From Pseudomonas schmalbachii (GTDB taxonomy: Bacteria; Pseudomonadota; Gammaproteobacteria; Pseudomonadales; Pseudomonadaceae): a DNA stretch of 64,000 nucleotides. Position 1 is the stretch's first letter; the number at the start of each line of letters is the position of its first letter. This document shows positions 14,705 through 26,808 of this stretch, piece by piece. Both the position numbers and the translations under genes were made by a program. The notes beneath the pieces are model-generated. The model searched no databases and was not told the DNA's origin. It saw nothing but the letters and a program-made list of their open reading frames with translations. The stretch is taken from the NCBI RefSeq assembly GCF_017589465.1, contig NZ_JAELYA010000001.1, positions 682,001-746,000 on the forward strand, read 5' to 3'.

Positions 14705-15064
14705 GCTGAACTCCGCTTTCTGTGGTTGAAACCTGTTGCAGCTGTTCAGGGTAGCCCACTATCGCCGGCCCGGACCAATCGCCCTTAGTCTAAATTCAGC
14801 TCGCGCGCCCCAGGCCCCTAGAGAATGATATAATGCGCGCCGTGACCTGATGGTCATCGAGGTCCGGGCAGCCTGCCCCCAGACTCCCTCCCCTCGTTAC
14901 GGCTGAACCACCACCATGGCTCAGCCGCACAACGCTCTACTGGTGCCCCAACATCCCCGCGGCAAACTCTCGAAATCGACTCAATGTCGACATTGAGCGA
15001 AAGCGCCTACCCAGCGCGTCTCGAGATTCTGTGCACGCCCAGCTAAGAAGAGAGTTAACAGTTA
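14705..15064. promoter_or_regulatory. icd/idh divergent regulatory region with structured idh leader
   Basis: This 360-nt gene-free stretch separates the two isocitrate dehydrogenase genes. A perfect TATAAT lies at 14829-14834 on the plus strand without a recognisable -35 hexamer 16-18 nt upstream. If it is the idh -10, the leader is about 225 nt. The leader holds a 7-bp stem CGGCTGA/TCAGCCG (14900-14906 with 14921-14927), a GGGCA/TGCCC hairpin further 5' and a perfect 18-bp palindrome near its 3' end. No open reading frame of note is present. Confidence 0.5.
14980..14997. repeat. Perfect 18-bp palindrome in the idh leader
   Basis: CTCAATGTCGACATTGAG is identical to its reverse complement. 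It ends 67 nt before the idh start codon. It could be an operator for a dimeric regulator or an RNA hairpin; I do not recognise the motif. Confidence 0.6.
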
Positions 15065-17290
<2,226 letters not shown>

Positions 17291-17304
17291 ACTAGCGCCA
17301 AGTG

Positions 17305-17341
17305 AACAAAACCCCCGGCCACGCACCGGGGGTTTTGTTTT
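17305..17341 (+). terminator. Terminator after idh
   Basis: A 14-bp stem (AACAAAACCCCCGG / CCGGGGGTTTTGTT) with a 7-nt loop followed by a T-run, 14 nt after the idh stop. Confidence 0.93.
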
Positions 17342-17425
17342 TCAGCTCATGGAAAGCCCATCCCCATGCAGCGACGGGCAATCGCCTGCTGGTATGATTT
17401 CCCCTTTTTGACCGGAAGCGCCGAC

Positions 17426-17893
17426 ATGTCCTGGCAACCGCACATCACCGTAGCAACGATCGTCGAAGATCAGGGGCGATTCCTGCTGGTCGAGGAACTG
17501 GCCGCCGGCCAGGCCGTATTCAACCAGCCGGCCGGCCACCTGGAAGCCGACGAAAGCCTGATCGAGGCGGCGCTGCGCGAAACCCTCGAGGAAACCGGCT
17601 GGGAAGTCGAACTGACCGGAGTGACCGGAATCTACCTTTATACCGCCCCCTCCAACGGCGTCACCTACCAGCGCGTCTGCTTCGCCGCCCGCCCGCTGCG
17701 CCACCACCCGGAGCGCCCGCTCGACGAAGGCATCATCGGCCCGCGCTGGCTCAGTCGCGAAGAGCTTGCGGCGCAGCCCGAGCGCTGGCGCAGCCACCTG
17801 GTATTGCGCTGCATCGACGACTACCTGGCCGGCGAGAGCTTCCCGCTGACGCTGATCCGCGACCATCACCTGCCAGCAACCGGCGCAGCCTGA
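17426..17893 (+). CDS. nudJ: Nudix phosphatase NudJ-like
   Basis: Nudix hydrolase; E. coli NudJ acts on HMP-PP and nucleoside di- and triphosphates. The 155-residue protein starts [20 protein letters not shown] and has the complete Nudix box [20 protein letters not shown] within the G-x5-E-x7-REUxEExGU pattern. The ATG at MSWQPH is preferred over an upstream in-frame ATG at 17366 because it matches the NudJ N-terminus. The nudJ-mnmA-hflD-purB order is the same as in E. coli. Confidence 0.9.
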   Translation: MSWQPHITVATIVEDQGRFLLVEELAAGQAVFNQPAGHLEADESLIEAALRETLEETGWEVELTGVTGIYLYTAPSNGVTYQRVCFAARPLRHHPERPLDEGIIGPRWLSREELAAQPERWRSHLVLRCIDDYLAGESFPLTLIRDHHLPATGAA

Positions 17894-17933
17894 TAGAATT
17901 CCGCTTTTCCCGAATCCCTGCGATATCCGTCCC

Positions 17934-19073
17934 ATGCATGATTCAGCAACATCTTCCCCCCAAGAACCGTCCCGGCAGCGCGTGATCGTCGGCATGTCCG
18001 GCGGCGTGGACTCCTCGGTTTCCGCCCTCCTGCTCAAGGAGCAGGGCTATCAGGTGGAAGGACTGTTCATGAAGAACTGGGAAGAGGACGACGGCACCGA
18101 ATACTGCACCGCCAAGGAAGACCTCGCCGACGCCCAGGCGGTCTGCGACCGCATCGGCATCAAGCTGCACACCGCCAACTTCGCGGCGGAATACTGGGAC
18201 AACGTGTTCGAACACTTCCTCGCCGAATACAAGGCCGGGCGTACGCCGAACCCGGACATCCTGTGCAACCGCGAGATCAAGTTCAAAGCCTTCCTCGACT
18301 ACGCCCTCGCCCTCGGCGCCGACCTGATCGCCACCGGCCACTATGTGCGCCGCCGCGACATCGACGGCCGCACCGAACTGCTCAAGGGCCTCGATCCGAA
18401 CAAGGACCAGAGCTACTTCCTGCACGCAGTGGGCGGCGAGCAGATCGCCAGGACCCTGTTCCCGGTGGGCGAACTGGAGAAGCCCGAAGTCCGCGCCATC
18501 GCCGAGAAATACGGCCTGGCCACGGCGAAGAAGAAGGACTCGACCGGCATCTGCTTCATCGGCGAGCGGCGCTTCAGCGACTTCCTGAAGCAGTACCTGC
18601 CCGCCCAGCCCGGCGATATCGAAACCACCGACGGCACGGTGATTGGCCGCCACCACGGACTGATGTACCACACCATCGGCCAGCGCCAGGGCCTTGGCAT
18701 CGGCGGCATGAAGAATGCCGACGACAGCCCCTGGTACGTGCTGGAGAAGGACCTTGCGCGCAACGTGCTGGTGGTCGGCCAGGGTAACAACCACCCGCGC
18801 CTGTTCTCCCGCGCACTGCACGCCTCGCAGATCTACTGGGTCAACCCGGTCGACCTGGACCAGCCGCGCCGCCTGCGCGCCAAGGTCCGCTACCGCCAGG
18901 CCGACCAGGATTGCGTGCTGGAACGCACCGCCGACGGCTACCGGGCAGTGTTCGACGAACCGCAGCGTGCAGTGACCCCCGGCCAGTCCGTGGTGTTCTA
19001 CGATGGCGAAATCTGCCTCGGCGGCGGCGTGATCGAAACAGCGGAACCGGCGGATATCGGAGGGCTCGCGTGA
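17934..19073 (+). CDS. mnmA: tRNA-specific 2-thiouridylase MnmA
   Basis: Thiolates U34 of tRNA-Lys, -Glu and -Gln, taking sulfur from the TusE relay. The 379-residue protein has the PP-loop [15 protein letters not shown] near residue 20, the catalytic C111 ([12 protein letters not shown]) and the partner C207 ([11 protein letters not shown]), so the active site is complete. Its stop overlaps the hflD GTG start by 4 nt, giving translational coupling. A TAGAAT sequence lies upstream as a possible -10. Confidence 0.97.
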   Translation: MHDSATSSPQEPSRQRVIVGMSGGVDSSVSALLLKEQGYQVEGLFMKNWEEDDGTEYCTAKEDLADAQAVCDRIGIKLHTANFAAEYWDNVFEHFLAEYKAGRTPNPDILCNREIKFKAFLDYALALGADLIATGHYVRRRDIDGRTELLKGLDPNKDQSYFLHAVGGEQIARTLFPVGELEKPEVRAIAEKYGLATAKKKDSTGICFIGERRFSDFLKQYLPAQPGDIETTDGTVIGRHHGLMYHTIGQRQGLGIGGMKNADDSPWYVLEKDLARNVLVVGQGNNHPRLFSRALHASQIYWVNPVDLDQPRRLRAKVRYRQADQDCVLERTADGYRAVFDEPQRAVTPGQSVVFYDGEICLGGGVIETAEPADIGGLA

Positions 19074-19690
19074 GCAACCTGCAGGATCAGCTCATCGCCC
19101 TCGGCGGCGTTTTCGAGGCCGCCACCCTGGTTGACCGCCTGGCCCGAACCGGACAACTGACCGAGCCGCCGCTGGCCTGCATGCTCGGCAGCCTGCTGGT
19201 ACGCGATCCGAAGACCACCCTGGACGTCTATGGCGGCGACGCACTCAACTTGCGCGACGGCTTCCGCGCACTGGCCAGCGCCCTGGAACGCGACCCCGCT
19301 ACCCTGCAGCGCGAGCCACTGCGCTACGCCCTGTCGTTGATCGGCCTGGAGCGACAACTGAACAAGCGCGACGACATGCTCGACCTGCTCGGCTCGCGTC
19401 TCGACCAGATCGAACAACAGGTCCAGCACTTCGGTCTGGTGCACGAGAACGTCATCGCTTCCTGCGCGGCGCTCTATCAGGACACCCTGAGCACCTTCCG
19501 CCAGCGCATCCAGGTCCACGGCGACATGCGCCACCTGCAGATCAGCAGCAACGCCGCGCGCATCCGCGCCCTGCTGCTTGCCGGCATCCGCTCGGCGCGC
19601 CTCTGGCGCCAGCTCGGCGGCAACCGCTGGCAACTGGTGTTCAGCCGCCGCAAGCTGCTCAACGAACTGCGCCCCCTGCTGAACAGCTGA
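19070..19690 (+). CDS. hflD: HflD lysogenization-regulator family protein
   Basis: A mostly helical 206-residue protein. E. coli HflD is membrane-associated and affects lambda CII and lysogeny, but its cellular role is poorly known. The GTG start at 19070 ([20 protein letters not shown]) is in the family frame and overlaps the mnmA stop as GTGA. Characteristic segments are [20 protein letters not shown] and [29 protein letters not shown]. Its place between mnmA and purB matches E. coli. Confidence 0.93.
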   Translation: MSNLQDQLIALGGVFEAATLVDRLARTGQLTEPPLACMLGSLLVRDPKTTLDVYGGDALNLRDGFRALASALERDPATLQREPLRYALSLIGLERQLNKRDDMLDLLGSRLDQIEQQVQHFGLVHENVIASCAALYQDTLSTFRQRIQVHGDMRHLQISSNAARIRALLLAGIRSARLWRQLGGNRWQLVFSRRKLLNELRPLLNS

Positions 19691-19704
19691 TCGTCTTCCC
19701 AGGC

Positions 19705-19735
19705 GACGAGCGGCGCATTGGCGGCACCGCTCGTC
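19705..19735. other. Hairpin between hflD and purB
   Basis: A 9-bp stem (GACGAGCGG / CCGCTCGTC) with a 13-nt interior and no T-run follows hflD. It may be a 3'-end stabilising structure or a weak attenuator. A TATGAT hexamer at 19791-19796 is a possible purB -10. Confidence 0.45.
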
Positions 19736-19795
19736 TCCGGCAGCCCCTGCCCGCACCCCATCGCCTGCAGCCTGCCGCCTCGCTTTCGTGTATGA

Positions 19796-21208
<1,413 letters not shown>

Positions 21209-21222
21209 GAGTTCCCCTTTTT

Positions 21223-21252
21223 GCACGCCCGGCTGTGCCGGGCGTTTTTGTT
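21223..21252 (+). terminator. Terminator after purB
   Basis: A 9-bp stem (ACGCCCGGC / GCCGGGCGT) with a 3-nt TGT loop and a TTTTT run, ending just before the roxA Shine-Dalgarno sequence (AAGGAC). Confidence 0.9.
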
Positions 21253-21266
21253 TCAAGGACTTACCA

Positions 21267-22439
21267 ATGAATCCTGATATTCCTCTTCAGCTTCTGGGCG
21301 GCATCAGCGCCGAAGAATTCCTCCGCGACTACTGGCAGAAGAAGCCCCTGCTGATCCGCAAGGCCATGCCGGAATTCAGCAGCCCGCTCAGCCCCGACGA
21401 GCTGGCCGGCCTCGCCCTGGAAGACATGATCGAGTCGCGCATCGTCATCGAACATGGCAACAATCCCTGGGAGCTGCGCCGCGGCCCGTTCAAGGAAGAG
21501 GACTTCAAGACCCTGCCGGAGCGCGACTGGACCCTGCTGGTGCAGGCCGTCGACCAGTTCATCCCGGAAGTTGCCGAACTGCTGGAGCATTTCCGCTTCC
21601 TGCCGAGCTGGCGCATCGACGATGTCATGATCAGCTATGCCGCGCCCGGCGGCGGTGTAGGGCCGCATTTCGACAACTACGACGTGTTCCTCCTGCAGGG
21701 ACACGGCAAGCGCCGCTGGAAGATCGGCCAGACCTGCGACGCCGACAGCCCGCTGCTGACGCATCCGGACCTGCGCATCCTGGCGCAATTCGACCAGAGC
21801 GATGAGTGGGTGCTGGAGCCCGGCGACATGCTCTATCTGCCGCCGCGCATCGCCCACTACGGCATCGCCGAAGACGACTGCATGACCTACTCCATCGGTT
21901 TCCGCGCACCGAGCGCGGCGGAAGTGCTGACCCACTTCACCGACTTCCTCGGGCAGTTCCTCTCCGACGAGGAGCGCTACAGCGACGCCGGCATGCGCGC
22001 GGTCCGCGACGGCGACCAGAACATGATCCAGCGCGACGCCCTGGAGCGCCTGAAGGGCCTCATCCAGGAGCACATGAGCGACGAGCGCCTGCTGCTGACC
22101 TGGTTCGGCCAGTTCATGACCGAACCGCGCTATCCGGAACTGGTGGCCGGCGAGGAGATCGCCGAGGACGACCTGGCCGGCGCCATCGCCGACGGCGCCG
22201 TACTGATCCGCAATCCCAGCGCACGCATGGCCTGGAGCGAAATCGACGTCGGCCTGCTGCTGTTCGCCAGCGGCCAGAGCGTGGTCCTGCCGGAACATCT
22301 GCGCGAACTGCTCAAGCTGGTCTGCTCGGCCGACTCGCTGCACGAAGGGAATCTCGGCCAATGGCTGGCCGACACCGATGGGCGTAAGCTTCTCGGAGAA
22401 TTGGTCAAACAGGGCAGTTTGGAGTTTGCCGATGAGTAA
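21267..22439 (+). CDS. roxA: Ribosomal protein L16 arginine hydroxylase RoxA (cupin/JmjC)
   Basis: Fe(II)/2-oxoglutarate oxygenase of the YcfD family, which hydroxylates an arginine in ribosomal protein L16. The 390-residue protein carries the iron-binding H134-x-D136 (GPHFDNYDVF) and H197 (PPRIAHYGIAED) within a double-stranded beta-helix, followed by helical dimerisation and winged-helix regions. The function is assigned by family; the metal ligands are intact. The downstream GNAT gene overlaps its stop by 8 nt. Confidence 0.9.
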   Translation: MNPDIPLQLLGGISAEEFLRDYWQKKPLLIRKAMPEFSSPLSPDELAGLALEDMIESRIVIEHGNNPWELRRGPFKEEDFKTLPERDWTLLVQAVDQFIPEVAELLEHFRFLPSWRIDDVMISYAAPGGGVGPHFDNYDVFLLQGHGKRRWKIGQTCDADSPLLTHPDLRILAQFDQSDEWVLEPGDMLYLPPRIAHYGIAEDDCMTYSIGFRAPSAAEVLTHFTDFLGQFLSDEERYSDAGMRAVRDGDQNMIQRDALERLKGLIQEHMSDERLLLTWFGQFMTEPRYPELVAGEEIAEDDLAGAIADGAVLIRNPSARMAWSEIDVGLLLFASGQSVVLPEHLRELLKLVCSADSLHEGNLGQWLADTDGRKLLGELVKQGSLEFADE

Positions 22440-22860
22440 CAAGATCAGGGTCCGCATAGCCGACTGGCAAAAGGACAATGCCGACCTCCGGCGCATTCGC
22501 GAGGCAGTCTTCATCGCCGAGCAGTCCGTGCCGCCGGAGCTCGAATGGGATGCCGAGGATGTCGACGCCGTGCACTTCCTGGCTTTCGAAGGCGACTATG
22601 CGATCGGTACCGCGCGCCTGCTTCCGGACGGACATATCGGCCGGGTTTCGGTACTCAAGGACTGGCGCGGCCTGAAGGTCGGCGACCGGCTGATGCGGGC
22701 CGCCATCGACGAAGCCGAGCACCGCGGCCTCAAGCGCCAGTTGCTGACCGCCCAGGTCTATGCCATTCCCTTCTACGAACGTCTTGGCTTCAAGGTCGCC
22801 AGCGGCGAATACCTCGACGCCGGCCTGCCTCACGTGGACATGGTGCGCGAAAGCGACTGA
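22432..22860 (+). CDS. GNAT-family N-acetyltransferase
   Basis: A 142-residue acetyltransferase-fold protein of unknown substrate. It starts MSNKIRVRIADWQKDNADLRRI and has the acetyl-CoA segment GRVSVLKDWRGLKVGDRLMRA in the R/Q-x-x-G-x-G/A position, then AQVYAIPFYERLGFKV, typical of small ElaA/YjcF-like GNATs. The start overlaps the end of roxA, so translation is likely coupled. Whether it acts on a ribosomal or metabolic target is unknown. Confidence 0.85.
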   Translation: MSNKIRVRIADWQKDNADLRRIREAVFIAEQSVPPELEWDAEDVDAVHFLAFEGDYAIGTARLLPDGHIGRVSVLKDWRGLKVGDRLMRAAIDEAEHRGLKRQLLTAQVYAIPFYERLGFKVASGEYLDAGLPHVDMVRESD

Positions 22861-22869
22861 GGATCACCG

Positions 22870-23496
22870 ATGAGCGACGCCCCGGAACACGACACCCCCC
22901 TGTCAGGACTGGCGGAAATCGAGTTCCAGTCTCCGGGGCGCTTCGCCGTCCACAACCCGGAAAGCGAACTGCCAGCTCCGCAACCCTGGGAGCCGGCGGC
23001 AATCGTTCTGGGCAGCGACGATACCGTTCAGCCCTTTGACCATCCCGACAGCGCGCGCTCGCATGCACTCTCGCTCATGCAGCAGGCGCGGCGCACGCTG
23101 TGTCTGTATACGCCCGACATGGAGTCGTGGCTGTATCACCACAGCAGCATCCAGGAGGCCTGCACCCGCTTCCTGCTGGAACACCCGCGAAACCAGCTGC
23201 GCATCCTCACTCTCGAAACGTCGCGGGCGATCAAGGAAGGCCATCGCCTGCTGAACCTCAATCGCCGGCTGTCGAGCAACTTCCAGATCCGCCGGATCAA
23301 TCCGAACCATCCCAACGAAGTCTGCGCCTTCCTCCTCGCCGATACGGCCGGCATGCTGGTGCGCCCCGAACCGCAGAAACCGGTCGGCTACGTCTGCTAC
23401 AACGCGCCGCGCAAGGTAAGGCAGTTGCAGGCACTGTTCGACCAGACCTGGAACACCAGCCTCGTCGATCCGAACCTGCGGAGCTTCCTGCTTTGA
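22870..23496 (+). CDS. Conserved protein of unknown function (PLD-like fold suspected)
   Basis: A 208-residue soluble protein without signal peptide or membrane segments. The N-terminal 45 residues are Pro-rich and probably flexible. The core (HALSLMQQARRTLCLYTPDMESWLYHH, then NQLRILTLETSRAIKEGHRL) resembles the phospholipase-D-like scaffold of a Pseudomonas family sometimes linked to GNAT genes, but I see no HKD motif, so catalysis by that mechanism is unlikely. It lies 9 nt after the GNAT gene and overlaps the next start by 4 nt, in the roxA operon. I cannot assign a function. Confidence 0.75.
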   Translation: MSDAPEHDTPLSGLAEIEFQSPGRFAVHNPESELPAPQPWEPAAIVLGSDDTVQPFDHPDSARSHALSLMQQARRTLCLYTPDMESWLYHHSSIQEACTRFLLEHPRNQLRILTLETSRAIKEGHRLLNLNRRLSSNFQIRRINPNHPNEVCAFLLADTAGMLVRPEPQKPVGYVCYNAPRKVRQLQALFDQTWNTSLVDPNLRSFLL

Positions 23497-24308
23497 TCGG
23501 CCGATACCTCCTCCCCGCCCTGGCCTGCTGCCTCGCACTGAGCGCGGGCGCGGCGCCACGCACGGAAATCATTCCGCTGAACTACCGCACAGCCGACGAC
23601 GTGATGCCGGTAGTCCAGTCGGTACTCGGCAACGAAGGTCGCGTAAGCGCTTATGGCAATCAGTTGGTGGTGAATGCGGAGCCGGCGAAGATTCGCGAGC
23701 TGCAGCAGGTGCTGGAGCAGATCGACACCCGCCCCCATCGCCTGCTGATCAGCGTCGATACCGGCGAAAGCAGCCAGCGCGATGAGCGCGGCTATGCGGT
23801 GGACGGCTCGGCAAGTGCCGGCAACGTCGAGATCCAGAGTGGCCGCGGCGAAATCCGGGGGCGCGACCAGGTGCGGATCATCAATCGCTCCACCAGCAGT
23901 CGCGGCGGCGGCCTCCAGCAGATCCAGGCAAGCGAAGGCTCGCCTGCCCTGATCCAGATCGGCCAGAGCGTACCGGTCACCACCGCCGGTGTAGGGCCAT
24001 ACGGCGAGACCTACAGCCAGACCCAGTACCGCGATGCCAACCAGGGCATCTATGTCGCCGCCACGCTGAGCGGCAACCTGGTGCACGTCACGCTCAGCGC
24101 CCGCAACGACCGCCTCGATCCCTCCTACCCGGGCGCAATGACCACCAGCAGCGCCGAAACCCGCGTCAGCGGCAGGCTCGGAGAATGGATCGAAATCGGC
24201 GGCACAAGCCAGAGCGGCCAGGCCGATCAGAACGGTTTCCTCCGCCGCTACAGCACCCAGGGCAGCAGCGACAGCAGCCTGCGACTGAAGGTCGAATCGC
24301 TCGACTGA
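23493..24308 (+). CDS. Exported protein with secretin N-domain-like region
   Basis: A 271-residue protein with a likely TTG start overlapping the preceding stop (TTGA), which gives a good Sec signal peptide (MIGRYLLPALACCLALSAGAAP). Residues about 23-75 (IIPLNYRTADDVMPVVQSVL ... NQLVVNAEPAKIRELQQVLEQID) look like a secretin N1/NolW-type domain. The secretin pore domain is absent; the rest is Ser/Gly/Gln-rich beta structure ending in SLRLKVESLD. It may be a periplasmic accessory protein. The start codon is inferred from the signal peptide and coupling. Confidence 0.75.
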   Translation: MIGRYLLPALACCLALSAGAAPRTEIIPLNYRTADDVMPVVQSVLGNEGRVSAYGNQLVVNAEPAKIRELQQVLEQIDTRPHRLLISVDTGESSQRDERGYAVDGSASAGNVEIQSGRGEIRGRDQVRIINRSTSSRGGGLQQIQASEGSPALIQIGQSVPVTTAGVGPYGETYSQTQYRDANQGIYVAATLSGNLVHVTLSARNDRLDPSYPGAMTTSSAETRVSGRLGEWIEIGGTSQSGQADQNGFLRRYSTQGSSDSSLRLKVESLD

Positions 24309-24348
24309 GTGCCCGAATCGCGACCGGCCGGTCCGCATTAGACCTTCG

Positions 24349-24374
24349 TGTAGTAGCTCCAAAAAAACACTACA
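24349..24374. promoter_or_regulatory. TGTAGT...ACTACA dyad upstream of the aceA promoter
   Basis: TGTAGT at 24349-24354 and ACTACA at 24369-24374 form a perfect 6-bp inverted repeat with a 14-nt A-rich spacer, ending 6 nt before the candidate aceA -35. The half-sites recall operators of RpiR-family regulators such as RccR, which controls glyoxylate-shunt genes in Pseudomonas. The spacing is wider than I would expect, so the factor is a guess. Confidence 0.45.
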
Positions 24375-24380
24375 AAACGT

Positions 24381-24409
24381 TTGACGAAGCTTTTTTCCAA
24401 GGGCATGAT
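24381..24409 (+). promoter_or_regulatory. Candidate sigma-70 promoter of aceA
   Basis: TTGACG (5/6) and CATGAT (4/6) hexamers with a 17-nt spacer, directly downstream of the TGTAGT/ACTACA dyad. Start of transcription here would give an aceA leader of about 390 nt. Confidence 0.5.
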
Positions 24410-24806
24410 GGCCTCGCTCCCGCTAACCAGAGGCCCTCACCGGGGCCTCCGGACACGCCGATGGCCCACCGCCGAGGCAGTCCGTGTTGTTACAGCCCAC
24501 AAGGCGGAACGATGAGGTTGCGAACGGAACGAAGTTTGTCCTGAGGGACGGGGAAGCAACTCACGCATCAGTAGGATCGACGTAATCAGCCGTCCGATCT
24601 CGCCCAACGGCAGCCACGAGCCGGCAAGCGATTCCGAACGAAACCGCTGTAGTCATCTGCCTGTTCGCCCCCCTCCGCGTCAAACCTTCATGCCGTTCGA
24701 CAACAAGTCGTCCCGCGGCGAGCAACCCGCAACAATACCCTAGCAACACAGGTTTTTGAGTGGGTAAGTCGGTGCTCAACCAAACACATACTTTGAAGGA
24801 TTGACC
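24410..24806 (+). other. Long untranslated leader upstream of aceA
   Basis: About 400 nt with no supported gene. It contains a 7-bp hairpin GAGGCCC/GGGCCTC (24430-24436 with 24443-24449) without a T-run and several CAACAA-type A-rich patches near the 3' end, such as 24696-24735. An sRNA or a structured 5' UTR are both possible; nothing here matches a riboswitch I know. AAGGA precedes the aceA ATG. Confidence 0.4.
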
Positions 24807-26402
24807 ATGTCCGCTTATCAAAACGACATCAAGGCCGTTGCCGCGCTGAAAGAGACCCACGGCAGCAGCTGGAGCGCTATCAACCCCGAATCTGTCGCTC
24901 GGATGCGCGCTCAGAACCGCTTCAAGACTGGTCTGGACATCGCCAAGTACACTGCGGCCATCATGCGCAAGGACATGGCCGAGTATGACGCCGACTCCTC
25001 CGTCTACACCCAGTCGCTGGGTTGCTGGCACGGCTTCATCGGTCAGCAGAAGCTGATCTCGATCAAGAAGCACCTGAAGACCACCAACAAGCGCTACCTC
25101 TACCTGTCCGGCTGGATGGTTGCCGCGCTGCGTTCCGACTTCGGCCCGCTGCCCGACCAGTCGATGCACGAGAAAACTGCCGTTTCCGGCCTGATCGAAG
25201 AGCTCTACACCTTCCTGCGCCAGGCTGACGCCCGCGAGCTGGACCTGCTGTTCACCGCTCTGGACGCCGCCCGCGAAGCAGGCGACCGCGCCAAGCAGGA
25301 CGAAATCCAGGCTCAGATCGATGGCTACGAAACTCACGTAGTACCGATCATCGCCGACATCGACGCTGGCTTCGGTAACCCGGAAGCCACCTACCTGCTG
25401 GCCAAGAAGATGATCGAAGCCGGTGCCTGCTGCATCCAGATCGAAAACCAGGTTTCCGACGAGAAGCAGTGCGGCCACCAGGACGGCAAGGTTACCGTTC
25501 CGCACGAAGACTTCCTCGCCAAGATCAACGCTGTTCGCTACGCCTTCCTCGAACTGGGCGTTGACGATGGCGTGATCGTTGCCCGCACCGACTCCCTGGG
25601 TGCCGGCCTGACCAAGCAGATCGCTGTAACCAAGCAGCCGGGCGACCTGGGCGACCAGTACAACTCCTTCCTCGATTGCGAAGAAGTTTCCGCTGCCGAC
25701 CTGAACAACGGCGACGTCGTGATCAACCGCGGCGGCAAGCTGCTGCGTCCGAAGCGCCTGGCCTCCAACCTGTTCCAGTTCCGCAAGGGCACCGGCGAAG
25801 ACCGCTGCGTCCTGGACTGCATCACCTCGCTGCAGAACGGCGCAGACCTGCTGTGGATCGAAACCGAGAAGCCGCACGTTGGCCAGATCAAGGGCATGGT
25901 TGACCGCATCCGTCAGGTCATCCCGAATGCCAAGCTGGTGTACAACAACAGCCCGTCGTTCAACTGGACCCTGAACTTCCGCCAGCAGGTGTTCGATGCG
26001 TTCGCCGCCGAAGGCAAGGACGTCTCCGCCTACGACCGCGCCAAGCTGATGAGCGTCGAGTACGACGAGACCGAACTGGCCCAGGTTGCCGACGAGAAGA
26101 TCCGCACCTTCCAGCGCGATGGCTCGGCTCACGCAGGCATCTTCCACCACCTGATCACCCTGCCGACCTACCACACCGCGGCCCTGTCCACCGACAACCT
26201 GGCCAAGGGCTACTTCGCCGACCAGGGCATGCTGGCCTACGTGAAAGGCGTTCAGCGTCAGGAACTGCGTCAGGGCATCGCCTGCGTCAAGCACCAGAAC
26301 ATGGCTGGCTCCGACATCGGCGACAACCACAAGGAGTACTTCGCTGGCGAAGCTGCTCTGAAGGCCAGCGGTAAAGACAACACCATGAACCAGTTCCACT
26401 GA
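24807..26402 (+). CDS. aceA: Isocitrate lyase
   Basis: First enzyme of the glyoxylate shunt: isocitrate to glyoxylate and succinate. The 531 residues are the length of the P. aeruginosa subfamily, about 100 longer than E. coli AceA. Metal and substrate residues lie in IADIDAGFGNPEATYLL, and the catalytic C222 is in DEKQCGHQDGKV. The ATG at MSAYQNDIK is used; an in-frame TTG 6 nt upstream is not needed. It competes with Icd and Idh encoded 7-11 kb away. Confidence 0.97.
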   Translation: MSAYQNDIKAVAALKETHGSSWSAINPESVARMRAQNRFKTGLDIAKYTAAIMRKDMAEYDADSSVYTQSLGCWHGFIGQQKLISIKKHLKTTNKRYLYLSGWMVAALRSDFGPLPDQSMHEKTAVSGLIEELYTFLRQADARELDLLFTALDAAREAGDRAKQDEIQAQIDGYETHVVPIIADIDAGFGNPEATYLLAKKMIEAGACCIQIENQVSDEKQCGHQDGKVTVPHEDFLAKINAVRYAFLELGVDDGVIVARTDSLGAGLTKQIAVTKQPGDLGDQYNSFLDCEEVSAADLNNGDVVINRGGKLLRPKRLASNLFQFRKGTGEDRCVLDCITSLQNGADLLWIETEKPHVGQIKGMVDRIRQVIPNAKLVYNNSPSFNWTLNFRQQVFDAFAAEGKDVSAYDRAKLMSVEYDETELAQVADEKIRTFQRDGSAHAGIFHHLITLPTYHTAALSTDNLAKGYFADQGMLAYVKGVQRQELRQGIACVKHQNMAGSDIGDNHKEYFAGEAALKASGKDNTMNQFH

Positions 26403-26444
26403 TAGGGAACCGGCTCACTCGATCGCAGATCGAGCCGCAAACGC

Positions 26445-26472
26445 AAAAGCCCCGGCACATGCCGGGGCTTTT
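26445..26472 (+). terminator. Terminator after aceA
   Basis: A 12-bp stem (AAAAGCCCCGGC / GCCGGGGCTTTT) with a 4-nt ACAT loop. Confidence 0.92.
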
Positions 26473-26643
26473 CGTTTTCATCGATACCCCCGCCCCTCCG
26501 CCTCACAGACGGGATAGCCCTGTCGTCCCCGGCAATCTGCCGCCGATTGCAGCGAACGCGACGCGAACCCCTGGCGCCTCCACTATCCTTCCCCAGGGGC
26601 GGCGCATATATGTAGCGGAATTACAAATTCACGACAACGTAAA

Positions 26644-26658
26644 TGATAATACTTATCA
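26644..26658. promoter_or_regulatory. Candidate Fur box upstream of nuoA
   Basis: TGATAATACTTATCA differs from the 7-1-7 Fur consensus TGATAAT-n-ATTATCA at one position. It contains GATAAT, which could itself be a -10 hexamer, the usual arrangement for Fur repression. It lies 287 nt upstream of the nuoA start, with no other gene between. Confidence 0.55.
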
Positions 26659-26808
26659 TTTATTAATATATACGAAACTCTACAGAACTAATTGCATACA
26701 ACTGAAAACAGCCTGAAACCCGCTCGCCACGCGGCCTAAAGGGCCTATATGACAGAACAGGCAAAGGTCTTTCGCCTGAAATAGAGGCTCTTGTTAGTGT
26801 TAGAAAAA

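Noticed and set aside
26459..26716. 85-codon frame in the aceA-nuoA gap
   Set aside because: Begins inside the aceA terminator, has no ribosome binding site, and runs from GC-rich into AT-rich DNA without coding bias.
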